A stretch of 64,000 nt of DNA from Flavobacterium sp. CF136 (GCF_000282055.1 NZ_AKJZ01000023.1:1-64000); one strand, 5' to 3'. Counted from the stretch's first letter, positions 43,836-53,500 are shown. Program-made: numbers and translations. The notes: generated by a model from the letters alone, not told the origin.

Positions 43836-46016
43836 TTACAATTTTATTTTTACACCTCCATTAATAGTGAAACCTTCCGTGTGCGTCCAGATATCATCAA
43901 AAGTTGGTGCATTATGTGGTCCATTTACAACACTTTTATATTTACTTTGTCTGGTATCTGTAAAGTTTTCGAAATTGATAAAAAAGGCAAAATTATTCCA
44001 TAAAGTTTTTTCAGCCATGAAACCAAATTCCCAATAAGCTGGCGTTTTGGTTCCGTCATACAAAAATTGCTGATCAGTAAAATAGCCTTCTAAACCCATC
44101 TTAAAATTATTCTCCTTTTCATAAATCAGTGCAAGGTTAACTTTATTCTTTGGCAATAAGGGTAAAAATTGATTCCCCGTCAAATATTTGGCCTCTGCAT
44201 CTGTAAAAGTATATCCAACAAAAAGTTTAAAATCTTCCTTATAGATAAACTTCAAATTAGTTTCGAATCCTTTACTTAATACCGGATCAGAAGCATTTAC
44301 AAAAAACAGGTTGCCCGAATTATTCTGTAAAACCAATGGTTTATTAATTTTTGTTATAAAAAACATTTGATTTACAGCAAATTTTAAATCTGAAAAAATT
44401 TCTCCTTTATAATTGACATCTGCCGTTCCTCCAATACTTTTTTCGGCACTAACATTCTGCAAAGCTTGTACATTCTGATATTGCACTGTTTCTGTTTGTT
44501 CTGTAAATACAGTAGGGATTTTATATCCCAGACCAGCTCCTACTCTACTACTCCATTGCGAATTTATTTTGAATAATGCTGAAATTTTTGGCAAAAAGAA
44601 ATTTTGATTTTTTGAGAAATTTATATTGGAATAGGCAACATTATCAAATCGCAAACCATTTTCTAATTTAACAGCTTCAGAAACATCCCAAGTATGCTGA
44701 ATATAGACTCCTGTAGTGAATGATTTAGCATCTAAAGTATTAATATTTCTTTCCTCAAAATTATCATACACTAAATTCGCACCACTTATTACACTGTATT
44801 TTTCCCTGTTTATGACATACGACACATCTGTAAAAGCATTTGTATTTATTCCTGAAAACTCATAATTCGGAATATTGATTTTGCGATCAAAGATGCTTAA
44901 ACTTTGTTTTAATTTAAAGCTATTTTGATTTTCAAATTTTTTGTCGATTTCAAAAGTTGTAGTATTCCTTATTGTTTTATTTTTTTCAAAATAAACATGA
45001 TTGGCATCCGCATTTCCTGCAATAGCATACATATCTCCGCCTTCCATATCTGTTTTGGTAAAACTATTTCCAATCATAAAACTCAAGCTTTCCGAAGGAT
45101 AATAAAATAATCTTGGGTTTACAGTAAAATTATGAGATTTTGGAACTTCTGAAAAATCATCATCATCTACGTCATAAGCCTTCTGAAAATTAAGCAATCC
45201 GAGTATTGAATATCCAAATTTACCTTTTCGTTGCGATGCATAAGCCCCAATATTTGTCTGACCAATATTAGATTGATTTAATATAAAATTATATTCTCCT
45301 TTTTCTTTAGGTTTTTTTGATATAAAATTAATCACACCGGCGATTGCCCCTCCTCCGTATAATGTTGAAGATGGACCTTTTATCACCTCAACTTGTTGTA
45401 AGTCCAAAGGTGGAATTTCAAGAATACTCAGACCGCTTGCAAAATTGCCAAAGTTTGCATAACCGTCTTTTAATAATTGTGTATATCGGCCATCAAGTCC
45501 CTGGACACGGATGCTTGCATTCCCGCTTGTTGCTGATGTTTGCTGTACCTGTAATCCTGTACTTTCATGCAAAACCATACTGACATTAGAGGGTTTCATA
45601 TTCGCTTTCTCAGCCAGTTCTTCGGCATCAATAGATTCGATTCTGGTTGGTGTGTTTTTTATAGTCCTGCTGGTACGGGTTGACTGGACAATAACCTCAT
45701 CTAATTCTTCTTCTTGTTTTGAAGTCAGTTCAACCGTTAAAATTTCATTATTTTGTTGAGGAAAATTTACAGCAATTAGCGATTCTTCATAACCTGAAAA
45801 ACTAAAACTGATTTTTTGCTCTCCATTATTAATAGAAGACAATTCTAAAAAACCATTGTTATCAGTTATTCCGGAAATAGCAGTGTCTTTTATATAGACT
45901 GAAACTCCAATTAAATTTTCATGAGATTTGCTATCTTTTACGATAACTTTCAGAGTGTTTTGGCTATACGCAAACGTACATGTAAGCATTGCCAAAATAA
46001 AAATATATTTTGTCAT
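43836..46016 (-). CDS. TonB-dependent receptor with N-terminal carboxypeptidase-like domain
   Basis: The 726-residue outer-membrane transporter has a signal peptide ending AYSQN. A carboxypeptidase-regulatory-like beta-sandwich follows (residues ~20-105; LIGVSVYIKDTAISGITDNNGFLELSSI). The plug domain (about 115-235) has NVSMVLHESTGLQVQQTSATSGNASIRVQGLDG and VEVIKGPSSTLYGGGAIAGVINFISKKP, and the 22-strand barrel follows. It belongs to the Cir/BtuB-like simple receptors rather than the SusC type. It is 71 bases downstream of a Cys/His-rich secreted protein and probably co-transcribed. Metal or metal-chelate import or export is a plausible role, inferred from that partner. Confidence 0.92.
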   Translation of the reverse strand: MTKYIFILAMLTCTFAYSQNTLKVIVKDSKSHENLIGVSVYIKDTAISGITDNNGFLELSSINNGEQKISFSFSGYEESLIAVNFPQQNNEILTVELTSKQEEELDEVIVQSTRTSRTIKNTPTRIESIDAEELAEKANMKPSNVSMVLHESTGLQVQQTSATSGNASIRVQGLDGRYTQLLKDGYANFGNFASGLSILEIPPLDLQQVEVIKGPSSTLYGGGAIAGVINFISKKPKEKGEYNFILNQSNIGQTNIGAYASQRKGKFGYSILGLLNFQKAYDVDDDDFSEVPKSHNFTVNPRLFYYPSESLSFMIGNSFTKTDMEGGDMYAIAGNADANHVYFEKNKTIRNTTTFEIDKKFENQNSFKLKQSLSIFDRKINIPNYEFSGINTNAFTDVSYVINREKYSVISGANLVYDNFEERNINTLDAKSFTTGVYIQHTWDVSEAVKLENGLRFDNVAYSNINFSKNQNFFLPKISALFKINSQWSSRVGAGLGYKIPTVFTEQTETVQYQNVQALQNVSAEKSIGGTADVNYKGEIFSDLKFAVNQMFFITKINKPLVLQNNSGNLFFVNASDPVLSKGFETNLKFIYKEDFKLFVGYTFTDAEAKYLTGNQFLPLLPKNKVNLALIYEKENNFKMGLEGYFTDQQFLYDGTKTPAYWEFGFMAEKTLWNNFAFFINFENFTDTRQSKYKSVVNGPHNAPTFDDIWTHTEGFTINGGVKIKL

Positions 46017-46087
46017 TTGATATTAAATTAAATAAATACTAAATAGTCCCAGAAGCAAAAGCCATGGGTAAAAAAGTCAATACTGAT

Positions 46088-46417
46088 TTAACTTAACTTT
46101 GGTGGCTGCCAAATTCCTAAATAAATAGTTTTGTAATTGTTAAAAATATAAAAATCATTTTGTTTTCCGGAATCGGTACAATTAATGATTTTTTCTTTTT
46201 TAAAAATGTGGTTTTGAAATTGAAAACCATGCACCCCGCAACAGGTGCAGGAACAAAAAGGGGCACACAGATCATCTTGGGAATCTGTATTTTTATCTTG
46301 AGAATGATTTTTATGAAGTTCTGTTTTTGCAAATGAGCCACAATCATCTATATCATTACAAGGCAGTAATGATAGTGAAACTACGTAAATTGAAAACAAA
46401 AACCAGGCTAATTTCAT
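46088..46417 (-). CDS. small Cys/His-rich secreted protein (DUF6660-like)
   Basis: The 109-residue protein has an N-terminal hydrophobic segment (MKLAWFLFSIYVVSLSLLP). A Cys/His-rich middle follows with CNDIDDC, HKNHSQDK, then DLCAPFCSCTCCGVHGFQF. It ends IWQPPKLS. Such short proteins occur beside TonB-dependent receptors and metal-efflux genes in Bacteroidota (DUF6660-like, from memory, unchecked). The Cys cluster suggests metal binding. It is first gene of the operon with the receptor, with a -7 element only five bases before its ATG. Confidence 0.7.
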   Translation of the reverse strand: MKLAWFLFSIYVVSLSLLPCNDIDDCGSFAKTELHKNHSQDKNTDSQDDLCAPFCSCTCCGVHGFQFQNHIFKKEKIINCTDSGKQNDFYIFNNYKTIYLGIWQPPKLS

Positions 46418-46421
46418 ACTG

Positions 46422-46429
46422 CAAATATA
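46422..46429 (-). promoter_or_regulatory. -7 promoter element (TATATTTG) abutting the Cys/His-rich gene
   Basis: Exact TAnnTTTG match whose last base is five bases from the ATG at 46417. Transcription would start at or next to the start codon. No TTG box at the expected distance. Confidence 0.5.
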
Positions 46430-46542
46430 AAGAAATATTTCAGGATAAGGTTTGTAAAAAAGTGACCAAAAATTAGGTTAAAATTCAGATTATTTAGTTT
46501 AAAATCCAATAAAAAGTACGAATTTAGATTCTGAAAAAAATG

Positions 46543-46550
46543 TAACTTTG
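46543..46550 (+). promoter_or_regulatory. -7 promoter element (TAACTTTG) abutting murI
   Basis: Exact TAnnTTTG match with its last base five bases before the murI ATG at 46555, predicting a leaderless or nearly leaderless mRNA. Confidence 0.55.
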
Positions 46551-46554
46551 TTTT

Positions 46555-47331
46555 ATGACGAACAATAATCCTATAGGTGTTTTTGATTCCGGAATTGGCG
46601 GAACTTCAATATGGAGTGCTATTCATGAACTGCTGCCAAATGAAAACACCATCTATTTAGCAGATAGTAAAAATGCTCCTTATGGTCAAAAAACCAAAGA
46701 GGAGATTGTTGCTTTAAGTAAAAAAAATGTTGATTTTTTGATTGAAAATAAATGTAAGCTAATTGTTATTGCCTGCAATACTGCCACAACAAACGCCATT
46801 CAGGAACTTCGTGCTGATTATGACATTCCATTTATTGGAATTGAACCTGCAATAAAACCAGCTGCCAATAATTCGAAAACACAGGTTATCGGTATTTTAG
46901 CTACTAAAGGCACTTTAAACAGTGAGCTGTTTAATAAAACTGCCGAAATGTTTCATGAGACCAAAATAATAGAACAGGTGGGTTATGGATTAGTCCAGCT
47001 TATAGAAGATGGTAATCTAAATTCTCCCGAAATGACTCAGCTGCTGGAATCATATTTAAGGCCTATGATTGATGCAAATATTGATTATCTTGTTCTAGGA
47101 TGCAGTCATTATCCGTATTTGATTCCGCAGATTAAAAAAATTCTTCCTGAGCATATTCAGATTATAGATTCGGGAGAAGCAGTTGCAAGGCAAACTCAAA
47201 ATATATTGCGGGAAAAAGTAGGTTTTTCGAATGCTGAAAAAAGTGAGTCTGTATTTTTCTCCAATTCCGATCCTTCAGTTTTAAAGTCAATTTTAAAAAA
47301 CAAATACAATGTGATCCATAAGGATTTTTAA
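46555..47331 (+). CDS. murI: glutamate racemase
   Basis: The 258-residue enzyme supplies D-glutamate for peptidoglycan. Catalytic acid/base residues are visible: PIGVFDSGIGGTSIW, the first Cys in VIACNTATTNAI and the second in VLGCSHYPYLIPQI. Length is standard. It follows the outer-membrane biogenesis block, an order frequent in flavobacteria. Its stop lies four bases from the end of a convergent gene. Confidence 0.96.
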   Translation: MTNNNPIGVFDSGIGGTSIWSAIHELLPNENTIYLADSKNAPYGQKTKEEIVALSKKNVDFLIENKCKLIVIACNTATTNAIQELRADYDIPFIGIEPAIKPAANNSKTQVIGILATKGTLNSELFNKTAEMFHETKIIEQVGYGLVQLIEDGNLNSPEMTQLLESYLRPMIDANIDYLVLGCSHYPYLIPQIKKILPEHIQIIDSGEAVARQTQNILREKVGFSNAEKSESVFFSNSDPSVLKSILKNKYNVIHKDF

Positions 47332-47335
47332 GCTG

Positions 47336-48571
47336 TTATTCTATTTTTCGCTTAGCAAACCAAATTCCGTCCAATGATAAATTAAGAGATAATTTATGAT
47401 AGTTTTCTTTTATTAAACCATCTCCGATTCTGCCTTTTTGTCCGTATGAATAGGAGATATTAATAGCCGAAAAAGTGTAGTCTATAGGCAGGGTAACTCC
47501 AAAAGAAATTGCTGCATTATTAACCCTTTTTCCATCAACTTCCAGATAACCTGTATCAAAATTTAGTCCTGTTGCATATTGGATTCTGTCCGAATAACTT
47601 CTAATGTTTTTATTCTTTCTATAAGTAAATCCTAAAGCAAAACGGTCCTGATTTACAAAATCTCCATACAATTCTGATTGATTGGTATCATTCCACAAGC
47701 TTTTTTCATAATCAAGAATCATATTCAGGTTATTTTTAAAACGCTTACTTATACCAAATCCAATTTCTAAGGGCATATAATAATCATCCGTATCTGAAGC
47801 AACATCTGTTTCTATTACACTGCTATTTGAATTACTTATACTCTCTATCGATTGTACCTTTGAAGCCTTAATTCGAGAAGGCATCTTAAAAGTTGAAGCT
47901 ATAGTAAAAGTCGAATCAATTTTATATTGGGTCCCCAAAGTTGCCCGCAAACCATTATAATCTGTTTTTTTATTAATGGTCGTTAATGAACTTGCAATAA
48001 TATAACTTCTGTCATCGGTCGTATTTCCAAATAACACAGTTGCAGAAGCTCCAACCGATAATTTTTTACTTACCCTATACCCATATGAAAAATCAAAACT
48101 ATTTAATCCCCCAGATCCTTCAGCACTTAAAGTATAATATTCTGAACTGTTAGAAATAGGCAATTTTAAATCCGAAATTTTAAATGCAGCACTTGAATAA
48201 GGACGTAAAGCAATGCTAAAACTGGAATTTTTAGTAACAGGAAACGCAAAAGCGATATGTGAAAACTGAAAATTATTACGCTTTTCGGTTTTAGAACTGG
48301 TCTGAAAAGTTGTTGCGATAGCTTTTCCTCCAACTTCAAACATAAAATGATTCTGAGGTAAATATGCCAAAGAAGCCGGATTCAGGTTATTGATAAAGGT
48401 ATCGGATGGCAATGCTATCCCGGAAGAACCAATCGAAGGAATTAAACCAAAATCTGCATCATACAAACTTCCTACCCCATATAATGAATAAGGAGAACTT
48501 GAAATACTTTGCGAAAAAGAGGTTACATAGATTAAAATGAAGCAACTTAAAAAGGTGATTTTATTTTTCAT
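47336..48571 (-). CDS. outer-membrane beta-barrel protein, FadL/OmpP1-like
   Basis: The 411-residue protein has a signal peptide ending SFSQS. The FadL-like start follows: SPYSLYGVGSLYDADFGLIPSIGSSGIALPSDTFINNLNPASLAYLP, in which the 'G..G.A......NNPA.L' pattern is typical. Alternating beta strands then run to the C-terminus. FadL-type barrels carry hydrophobic compounds across the outer membrane. This one sits directly after a DUF4270 lipoprotein (start and stop adjacent), a recurrent Bacteroidota pair with no established substrate. Confidence 0.82.
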   Translation of the reverse strand: MKNKITFLSCFILIYVTSFSQSISSSPYSLYGVGSLYDADFGLIPSIGSSGIALPSDTFINNLNPASLAYLPQNHFMFEVGGKAIATTFQTSSKTEKRNNFQFSHIAFAFPVTKNSSFSIALRPYSSAAFKISDLKLPISNSSEYYTLSAEGSGGLNSFDFSYGYRVSKKLSVGASATVLFGNTTDDRSYIIASSLTTINKKTDYNGLRATLGTQYKIDSTFTIASTFKMPSRIKASKVQSIESISNSNSSVIETDVASDTDDYYMPLEIGFGISKRFKNNLNMILDYEKSLWNDTNQSELYGDFVNQDRFALGFTYRKNKNIRSYSDRIQYATGLNFDTGYLEVDGKRVNNAAISFGVTLPIDYTFSAINISYSYGQKGRIGDGLIKENYHKLSLNLSLDGIWFAKRKIE

Positions 48572-49897
48572 TTAATAAGAGATGTAGTAAATTTTCAATT
48601 GAATTTTATTATTCAGATGTTTTTGATCTCCGAGAACCAATCTGTTAACTGCTTTAGAAATAGTTGGCAATGTAAAAACCAAAGAAGATCTCGAATCGGA
48701 TTGTTTAAGCATTTCTTTTTGCAGAAAGTTACCAACTGATAATGAGTAGAGAACATTTTCATTAAATTCATCACTCTTTTTATTTAGTGTCGCATATAAA
48801 GGTTTACCCGCACTGGTATTCAAAGTACCGCTAATTCTATTTAATTTATCAGCAACATATACCTGTAAAGAATCAGATAATGGATAATTGTCGGAATATG
48901 AATTATTAACAGGCTTCAAAATCAATTCTGCGTCAACAATAGCTCCATTGTCCGATATATATTTAAGCTGTTTTATATTTGGAAAGTCAATCCTGCACGC
49001 AACACCGGTTCCGGACTGTATATACCCTTGGTTATTAGTCAGTAAACTTGATAAGTTACTATTTGAAGCAGGCAAATTTTGAATCAGGGTTCCTGATTTA
49101 TCGAGTGAAATTGCATTAAATTGCTTAGTAGCATCCGTAATGGTAAAATCTTTTATAAAAGAATCTTCAGCATCACCCTGATATTTGGAATAATACAATC
49201 GTACTTTGCTTGATAAATTAAACCCTATAACACTTGAGGAATTAGTTGTTGTTGGAATAAGGACAAGACCATTTAAATATTCTTTGAAACTATCAAAATC
49301 TGTAATCTCCCTTTTCTTTAGTTTTTGAAAAAGAGCTTCTCCAAATGCAGCGTCCATCTTAATATTAATAGAGTCTTTTTCTAATGGTCTTGGTTTATAA
49401 GAGATGGTTCCTAAACTTTCTGAACTATAACTTAAAGCTGAATTATTATAAAAAGAATCATCATCTGTATTTGGCTTTACTTTTTGAGTTAATCGATGAA
49501 TATCAAAAGTCTGGACTTTAGTAGTATCTCCATAATAATAATTATCATATTTTAAAATCATCGAAATAGAGTCAAAAACATAGTTAGCCGCTTCTGTATC
49601 TGTGCTACTAATTAAAGAGTATGAATCTGATGCTAATTGAAAATAACTATTAGACTTTACTTTCCCAAAAAGAGGATCATCGTAGTTTCCTACCAAAACC
49701 CTGCTCTTGTTTGACGTAACAAGTGAATCGAAATTTATAGTAGACATTTCAACCGTAAGAGTATCAATTAAAATCACTTTGTTGTTTACAGCCAAATAAT
49801 CCGATCCGACAACAAATTCACCAGTATCTGTATCTGTGCCACATGAAACTATTGTGAGTCCAAAAAACAACATCAATATAAATTTATGCATAATCAT
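48572..49897 (-). CDS. DUF4270 lipoprotein
   Basis: The 441-residue protein has a lipoprotein signal with lipobox IVSC (near residue 19). The DUF4270 core follows: a first part 'DTLTVEMSTINFDSLVTSNKSRVLVGNYDDPLFGKVKSNSYFQL' with the conserved 'G.Y.DP.FG...A.SYFQL'-like motif, and strands to the end. Most likely located in the outer membrane. Two ATGs are available (49897 and two codons later). It is transcribed with the FadL-like gene from a clear promoter. Confidence 0.87.
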   Translation of the reverse strand: MIMHKFILMLFFGLTIVSCGTDTDTGEFVVGSDYLAVNNKVILIDTLTVEMSTINFDSLVTSNKSRVLVGNYDDPLFGKVKSNSYFQLASDSYSLISSTDTEAANYVFDSISMILKYDNYYYGDTTKVQTFDIHRLTQKVKPNTDDDSFYNNSALSYSSESLGTISYKPRPLEKDSINIKMDAAFGEALFQKLKKREITDFDSFKEYLNGLVLIPTTTNSSSVIGFNLSSKVRLYYSKYQGDAEDSFIKDFTITDATKQFNAISLDKSGTLIQNLPASNSNLSSLLTNNQGYIQSGTGVACRIDFPNIKQLKYISDNGAIVDAELILKPVNNSYSDNYPLSDSLQVYVADKLNRISGTLNTSAGKPLYATLNKKSDEFNENVLYSLSVGNFLQKEMLKQSDSRSSLVFTLPTISKAVNRLVLGDQKHLNNKIQLKIYYISY

Positions 49898-49907
49898 ATT
49901 TTTTCAA

Positions 49908-49935
49908 CAAATATAAAAGGCAAGTTTCTGGACAA
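49908..49935 (-). promoter_or_regulatory. promoter of the DUF4270/FadL-like operon (TTG - 17 bp - TATATTTG)
   Basis: On the minus strand TTG (49935-49933) and TATATTTG (49915-49908) fit both consensus boxes. The ATG lies 11 bases downstream. Confidence 0.72.
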
Positions 49936-50099
49936 CACTATAACATATACAGTCTCACACTTTTCAACTATAAATAGCCAAAAATCATCTACAATCAGGT
50001 TTTAACAGGCAAATAACCTATTGAACGAACATAATTGCCAGTTAGTCTATCAAAAATAGCAATACATATATCTTCTTTTTTTTAAAACCTTTAGCCTAC

Positions 50100-50107
50100 T
50101 ACTTTTG
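50100..50107 (+). promoter_or_regulatory. -7 promoter element (TACTTTTG) of the barrel-Kelch-kinase cluster
   Basis: Exact TAnnTTTG match 17 bases before the ATG at 50124. The surrounding CTACTTTTGA recurs before the response-regulator gene at 53500. Confidence 0.6.
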
Positions 50108-50123
50108 AACCAATAAATAAGTA

Positions 50124-50966
50124 ATGAAAATAAAGTATTTAATCTGGTCTCTTTTTTTGGTTTCTTTTTTTACAGCAAAAGCACAAGAAAAATTTTCTGC
50201 AGATGTTAATTTAAATACAGAGTCAACAGAAAAAATAAATTTTAATGAGAGTAACATTGGCATATTCATTTCTAAAAAAATAGATGCTAAAAATGAAATT
50301 ACAAATACAACTGAATACACAAATCTTAAAATAAAGTATGAATTAGGAAGTTATGACAGCTTTGAAAATTTGAATCAGTTTAATAGATTTCAAAATAAAC
50401 TTGAAATTTTACATAAAGTATCGAATGCTGCCAAATGGAATCTTTCTATTATACCAACAATCAATTTTCAACAAAATTTAGGAATTTCAGATGTCACCAT
50501 TTTAGGAAGTTTTCAGCTTTCTCAGCAACTGAATTCAAAAACAGGTGTAAACATTGGTGTGGCAAGAGCAACAATTTTTGGTTCAGCTAAATTCATACCT
50601 ACTTTATCAGTTTTCAGTAAAATTAATAATGAAAGTGACATTTTAATTGGTTTTCCGGATTCAAAAATATCTTATTCTAATAACGAACGGAATATGTTCA
50701 GTTTGAGTAACAGCTTTAATGGTAGTTTTTACAATTTGGACAATTCTGTTGATTTATCAGATATCGCCACAAAAATTAGCACATCACAAATAACAACCGC
50801 AATTGAATATGAAAGGAATGTGACTAAAAATTGGTTTATGAATTTTAAGGCAGGTTATGATTTCGATAAAAAATATAATCTCTTGGATGAAAACAATCAT
50901 AAAGTATATGATTTTAATACCGGAAACGGATACATTTTAAGCATTGGCATCAAATACAAACAATAA
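50124..50966 (+). CDS. predicted outer-membrane beta-barrel (DUF6268-like)
   Basis: The 280-residue protein has a signal peptide ending TAKAQ, then short alternating strands: KWNLSIIPTINFQQNLG, SKTGVNIGVARATIFG, KFIPTLSVFSKI, ILIGFPDSKISYS. It ends in a canonical barrel strand (GNGYILSIGIKYKQ). Layout and 'GFPDS.I.Y' resemble DUF6268-type barrels; this is from memory and unverified. It opens a same-strand cluster with a Kelch lipoprotein, a DUF4907 lipoprotein and a histidine kinase. Confidence 0.7.
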   Translation: MKIKYLIWSLFLVSFFTAKAQEKFSADVNLNTESTEKINFNESNIGIFISKKIDAKNEITNTTEYTNLKIKYELGSYDSFENLNQFNRFQNKLEILHKVSNAAKWNLSIIPTINFQQNLGISDVTILGSFQLSQQLNSKTGVNIGVARATIFGSAKFIPTLSVFSKINNESDILIGFPDSKISYSNNERNMFSLSNSFNGSFYNLDNSVDLSDIATKISTSQITTAIEYERNVTKNWFMNFKAGYDFDKKYNLLDENNHKVYDFNTGNGYILSIGIKYKQ

Positions 50967-50983
50967 ATAAATTTAATACACTT

Positions 50984-51991
50984 ATGAATAATTTAAAAAA
51001 AGGAATATTATTCGCTGCACTATTTTCTAGTCTTTTTTTTATAGGCTGTAGTCACGATGACGATGATGAGGATTTAATTGGTAACTGGATTAAAAAATCA
51101 TCATTTGATGGGCCTGCCAGATCTAGTGCTGCCAGTTTTGTTATTGGAGATTATGCCTATGTCACCACTGGTTATACAGGGGATGAATATTTAAAAGATT
51201 TATGGGCTTATAATTCAAATGGAGATTATTGGGAGCAAAAAGCAGATTTTACAGGAATAGCAAGAAGCTCTGCATCAGGTTTTACATTAAATGAAAAAGG
51301 ATACATAGGTCTTGGATATGACGGGACTAATAAACTGAAAGATTTTTATCAATATGACCCAACGAATAATACCTGGACACAAAAAACTGATTTTGCAGGA
51401 ACTGCCCGTTATGGTGCATTAGGTTTTCAGGTAGGTGGTAAAGCTTATTTTGGAACTGGTTATGATGGAAATTATTTGAAAGATTTTTATCAATATGATG
51501 ACACAGCCAATACCTGGACACTTGTTAGTGGCTTTAGCGGAAACAAAAGACGTAATGCTACCGTATTTATTATAGATGATAAAGCCTATTTAGGAACAGG
51601 AATTAACAACGGTACCTATCAGGAAGATTTTTGGGAATTTGATCCATCAACCGATGTCTGGACTAGAAAACGTGATATTGATAAAGACACTGATGATGAT
51701 GACAGCTACAACGATGATTATGCAATAACCCGCTCGAATGCTTCTAGTTTTACTATGAACGGATTAGGATATGTTGTAGGTGGTGAAGGAATAAAAACTG
51801 TTTGGGAATACAATCCAACAACAGACCTTTGGGTTGAAAGAACTGCGCTTGAAGGAGCTACAAGAACTGATGCTGTAGGTTTTGCAATTAACAACAGAGG
51901 TTTTTTAATGTTAGGAAGAATAGGTTCAACCTATTTTGATGATGCATGGGAATTTAAACCGCTTGAAGAGCAAAATGATGATGACAATTAA
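50984..51991 (+). CDS. Kelch-repeat lipoprotein
   Basis: The 335-residue protein has a lipoprotein signal (SLFFIGCSHDDDDE, lipidated Cys near residue 22). The acidic linker after the Cys is typical of surface-exposed lipoproteins in Bacteroidota. About six Kelch repeats follow, each with 'R......F......Y.G.G......L.DF..YDP....W', predicting one six-bladed beta-propeller. The end is again acidic (EEQNDDDN). It is 17 bases downstream of the barrel gene, and its 3' end overlaps the DUF4907 gene. Binding partner or ligand unknown. Confidence 0.88.
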   Translation: MNNLKKGILFAALFSSLFFIGCSHDDDDEDLIGNWIKKSSFDGPARSSAASFVIGDYAYVTTGYTGDEYLKDLWAYNSNGDYWEQKADFTGIARSSASGFTLNEKGYIGLGYDGTNKLKDFYQYDPTNNTWTQKTDFAGTARYGALGFQVGGKAYFGTGYDGNYLKDFYQYDDTANTWTLVSGFSGNKRRNATVFIIDDKAYLGTGINNGTYQEDFWEFDPSTDVWTRKRDIDKDTDDDDSYNDDYAITRSNASSFTMNGLGYVVGGEGIKTVWEYNPTTDLWVERTALEGATRTDAVGFAINNRGFLMLGRIGSTYFDDAWEFKPLEEQNDDDN

Positions 51992-52316
51992 TATCAAAAG
52001 CACTAAATTCTTCTGGAATAATTTTCAGAAGAATTTACTCTTTATTCTATTTTTCCTGCTATTGACGGCTTGTTCAAAAAAAGAAGCTTTTCAGATAGAA
52101 GCCATAAAAACAACTTCCGGCTGGGGATATACCATTGCAAACAAAGATAAAATCCTGATAAAACAAACTATTATTCCTGTTATCAGCGAAACTAAAAGTT
52201 TTAATTCGGAAGAAGATGCACTAAAAGTTGCTAATTTAGTAGTAGAAAAACTCCATCAGAACATATCGCCATCGGTAACTAAAAATGATTTAATTTTATT
52301 AAAAATAAAAATCTAA
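51975..52316 (+). CDS. DUF4907-like lipoprotein
   Basis: From the ATG at 51975 (two more ATGs follow directly) the protein has 113 residues. It has a hydrophobic segment ending in lipobox LTAC, then SKKEAFQIEAIKTTSGWGYTIANKDKILIKQTIIPVIS. The GWGY.I...K..I.Q..IP pattern is that of DUF4907. The start overlaps the Kelch gene by 17 bases, and the stop is immediately followed by the kinase ATG, so the genes look translationally coupled. Confidence 0.75.
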   Translation: MMMTINIKSTKFFWNNFQKNLLFILFFLLLTACSKKEAFQIEAIKTTSGWGYTIANKDKILIKQTIIPVISETKSFNSEEDALKVANLVVEKLHQNISPSVTKNDLILLKIKI

Positions 52317-53429
52317 ATGAATATAGGAACCATTAAAAATACAAATTCAAATAAAATTCTATTTCATGTTACCATCTGGACTTTCTTTATATTGACTTCA
52401 TTGATTCAATTTTACGAAAGCCCGTTTAGGTTCAATAATGATTTCTACGTACAATGGATTACAGGAATTACGTTGTTTTATTTGAATTATTTTTATTTGG
52501 TGCCTGTTTTACTTTTAGAAAAAAAATATTGGCTGTATTTCGTTTTTGTATTGGCACTGATTTTATTTTTCATGATAATCAGAATCACCTATTTTATTCC
52601 TGAATTCAATCATTTACGCCCGCAAAATATGCTGCCGCCTAAAATGATTCCACCAGACACTGAAATGTTTTTTCATGATGGAAAAGCAAAAGTTGTCATA
52701 CACAGACAACCTCTTTTTTTTAAAATTGGCCCATCTTTCTTCTATCTTCTGATTACGGCAATTAGTGCCATTATCAGAACCTTAACGGAGTTTTATCAAA
52801 ATCAGCAAAACAAATTAATAGCAGAAACACATAGAACCAATACTGAATTAAACTATTTACGAAAACAAACTAACCCTCATTTTCTGTTTAATTCCCTTAA
52901 TAGTATCTATTCACTGGCTCATAAAAAATCTGATTTGGTCCCTGATGCCATCGTAACATTGTCCGAATTAATGCGCTACATGCTGTATGAAACTGATAAT
53001 AAAACAGTGGCTTTAGAAAAAGAAATTAATTATATTCATAATTACATCGAATTACAAAAATTAAGACTCAATAATATCGAAGACATTTTTATAAATGTTC
53101 ATGGTAATACAAAAAACAAGTTTATTGAACCTTTATTATTGATTTCATTTGTAGAAAATGCCTTTAAATACGGAACAGATTATAAAGGCGCAACGTATGT
53201 AAAAATTAAGATTTTCATTTTAGAAAACAACTTTGATTTCTGGATTGAAAATACCATCGAAAATTATGTAAAAGACCCTGAAAATTCAGGAATCGGATTA
53301 GTAAACATTCAAAATCGACTGGATTTGCTATATCCAAATGCACATGAGCTCACAATAACGCAAGACAGTCAATATTATCGTGTACATCTAAATTTAAAAT
53401 TAGATAAAATTCAAACAGATATTCATTAA
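52317..53429 (+). CDS. LytS/YehU-type sensor histidine kinase
   Basis: The 370-residue membrane kinase has four predicted N-terminal helices (about residues 15-160). A coiled-coil linker and the His-kinase domain follow: LRKQTNPHFLFNSLNSIYSLA has the phosphoacceptor His. The HATPase domain has FVENAFKYGTDYKG (N-box) and SGIGLVNIQNRLDLLYP (G-box). No extracytoplasmic sensor domain is obvious, apart from a loop with HRQPLFFKIGP. It begins directly at the DUF4907 stop. Its partner is the LytTR regulator 116 bases downstream. Confidence 0.93.
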   Translation: MNIGTIKNTNSNKILFHVTIWTFFILTSLIQFYESPFRFNNDFYVQWITGITLFYLNYFYLVPVLLLEKKYWLYFVFVLALILFFMIIRITYFIPEFNHLRPQNMLPPKMIPPDTEMFFHDGKAKVVIHRQPLFFKIGPSFFYLLITAISAIIRTLTEFYQNQQNKLIAETHRTNTELNYLRKQTNPHFLFNSLNSIYSLAHKKSDLVPDAIVTLSELMRYMLYETDNKTVALEKEINYIHNYIELQKLRLNNIEDIFINVHGNTKNKFIEPLLLISFVENAFKYGTDYKGATYVKIKIFILENNFDFWIENTIENYVKDPENSGIGLVNIQNRLDLLYPNAHELTITQDSQYYRVHLNLKLDKIQTDIH

Positions 53430-53500
53430 AATAAGTGACAAATAAAAACAGGCTTGCTAAGTTTTAACTAAATTTTAAAGGCAGGCATTTAGTTTAAAAC

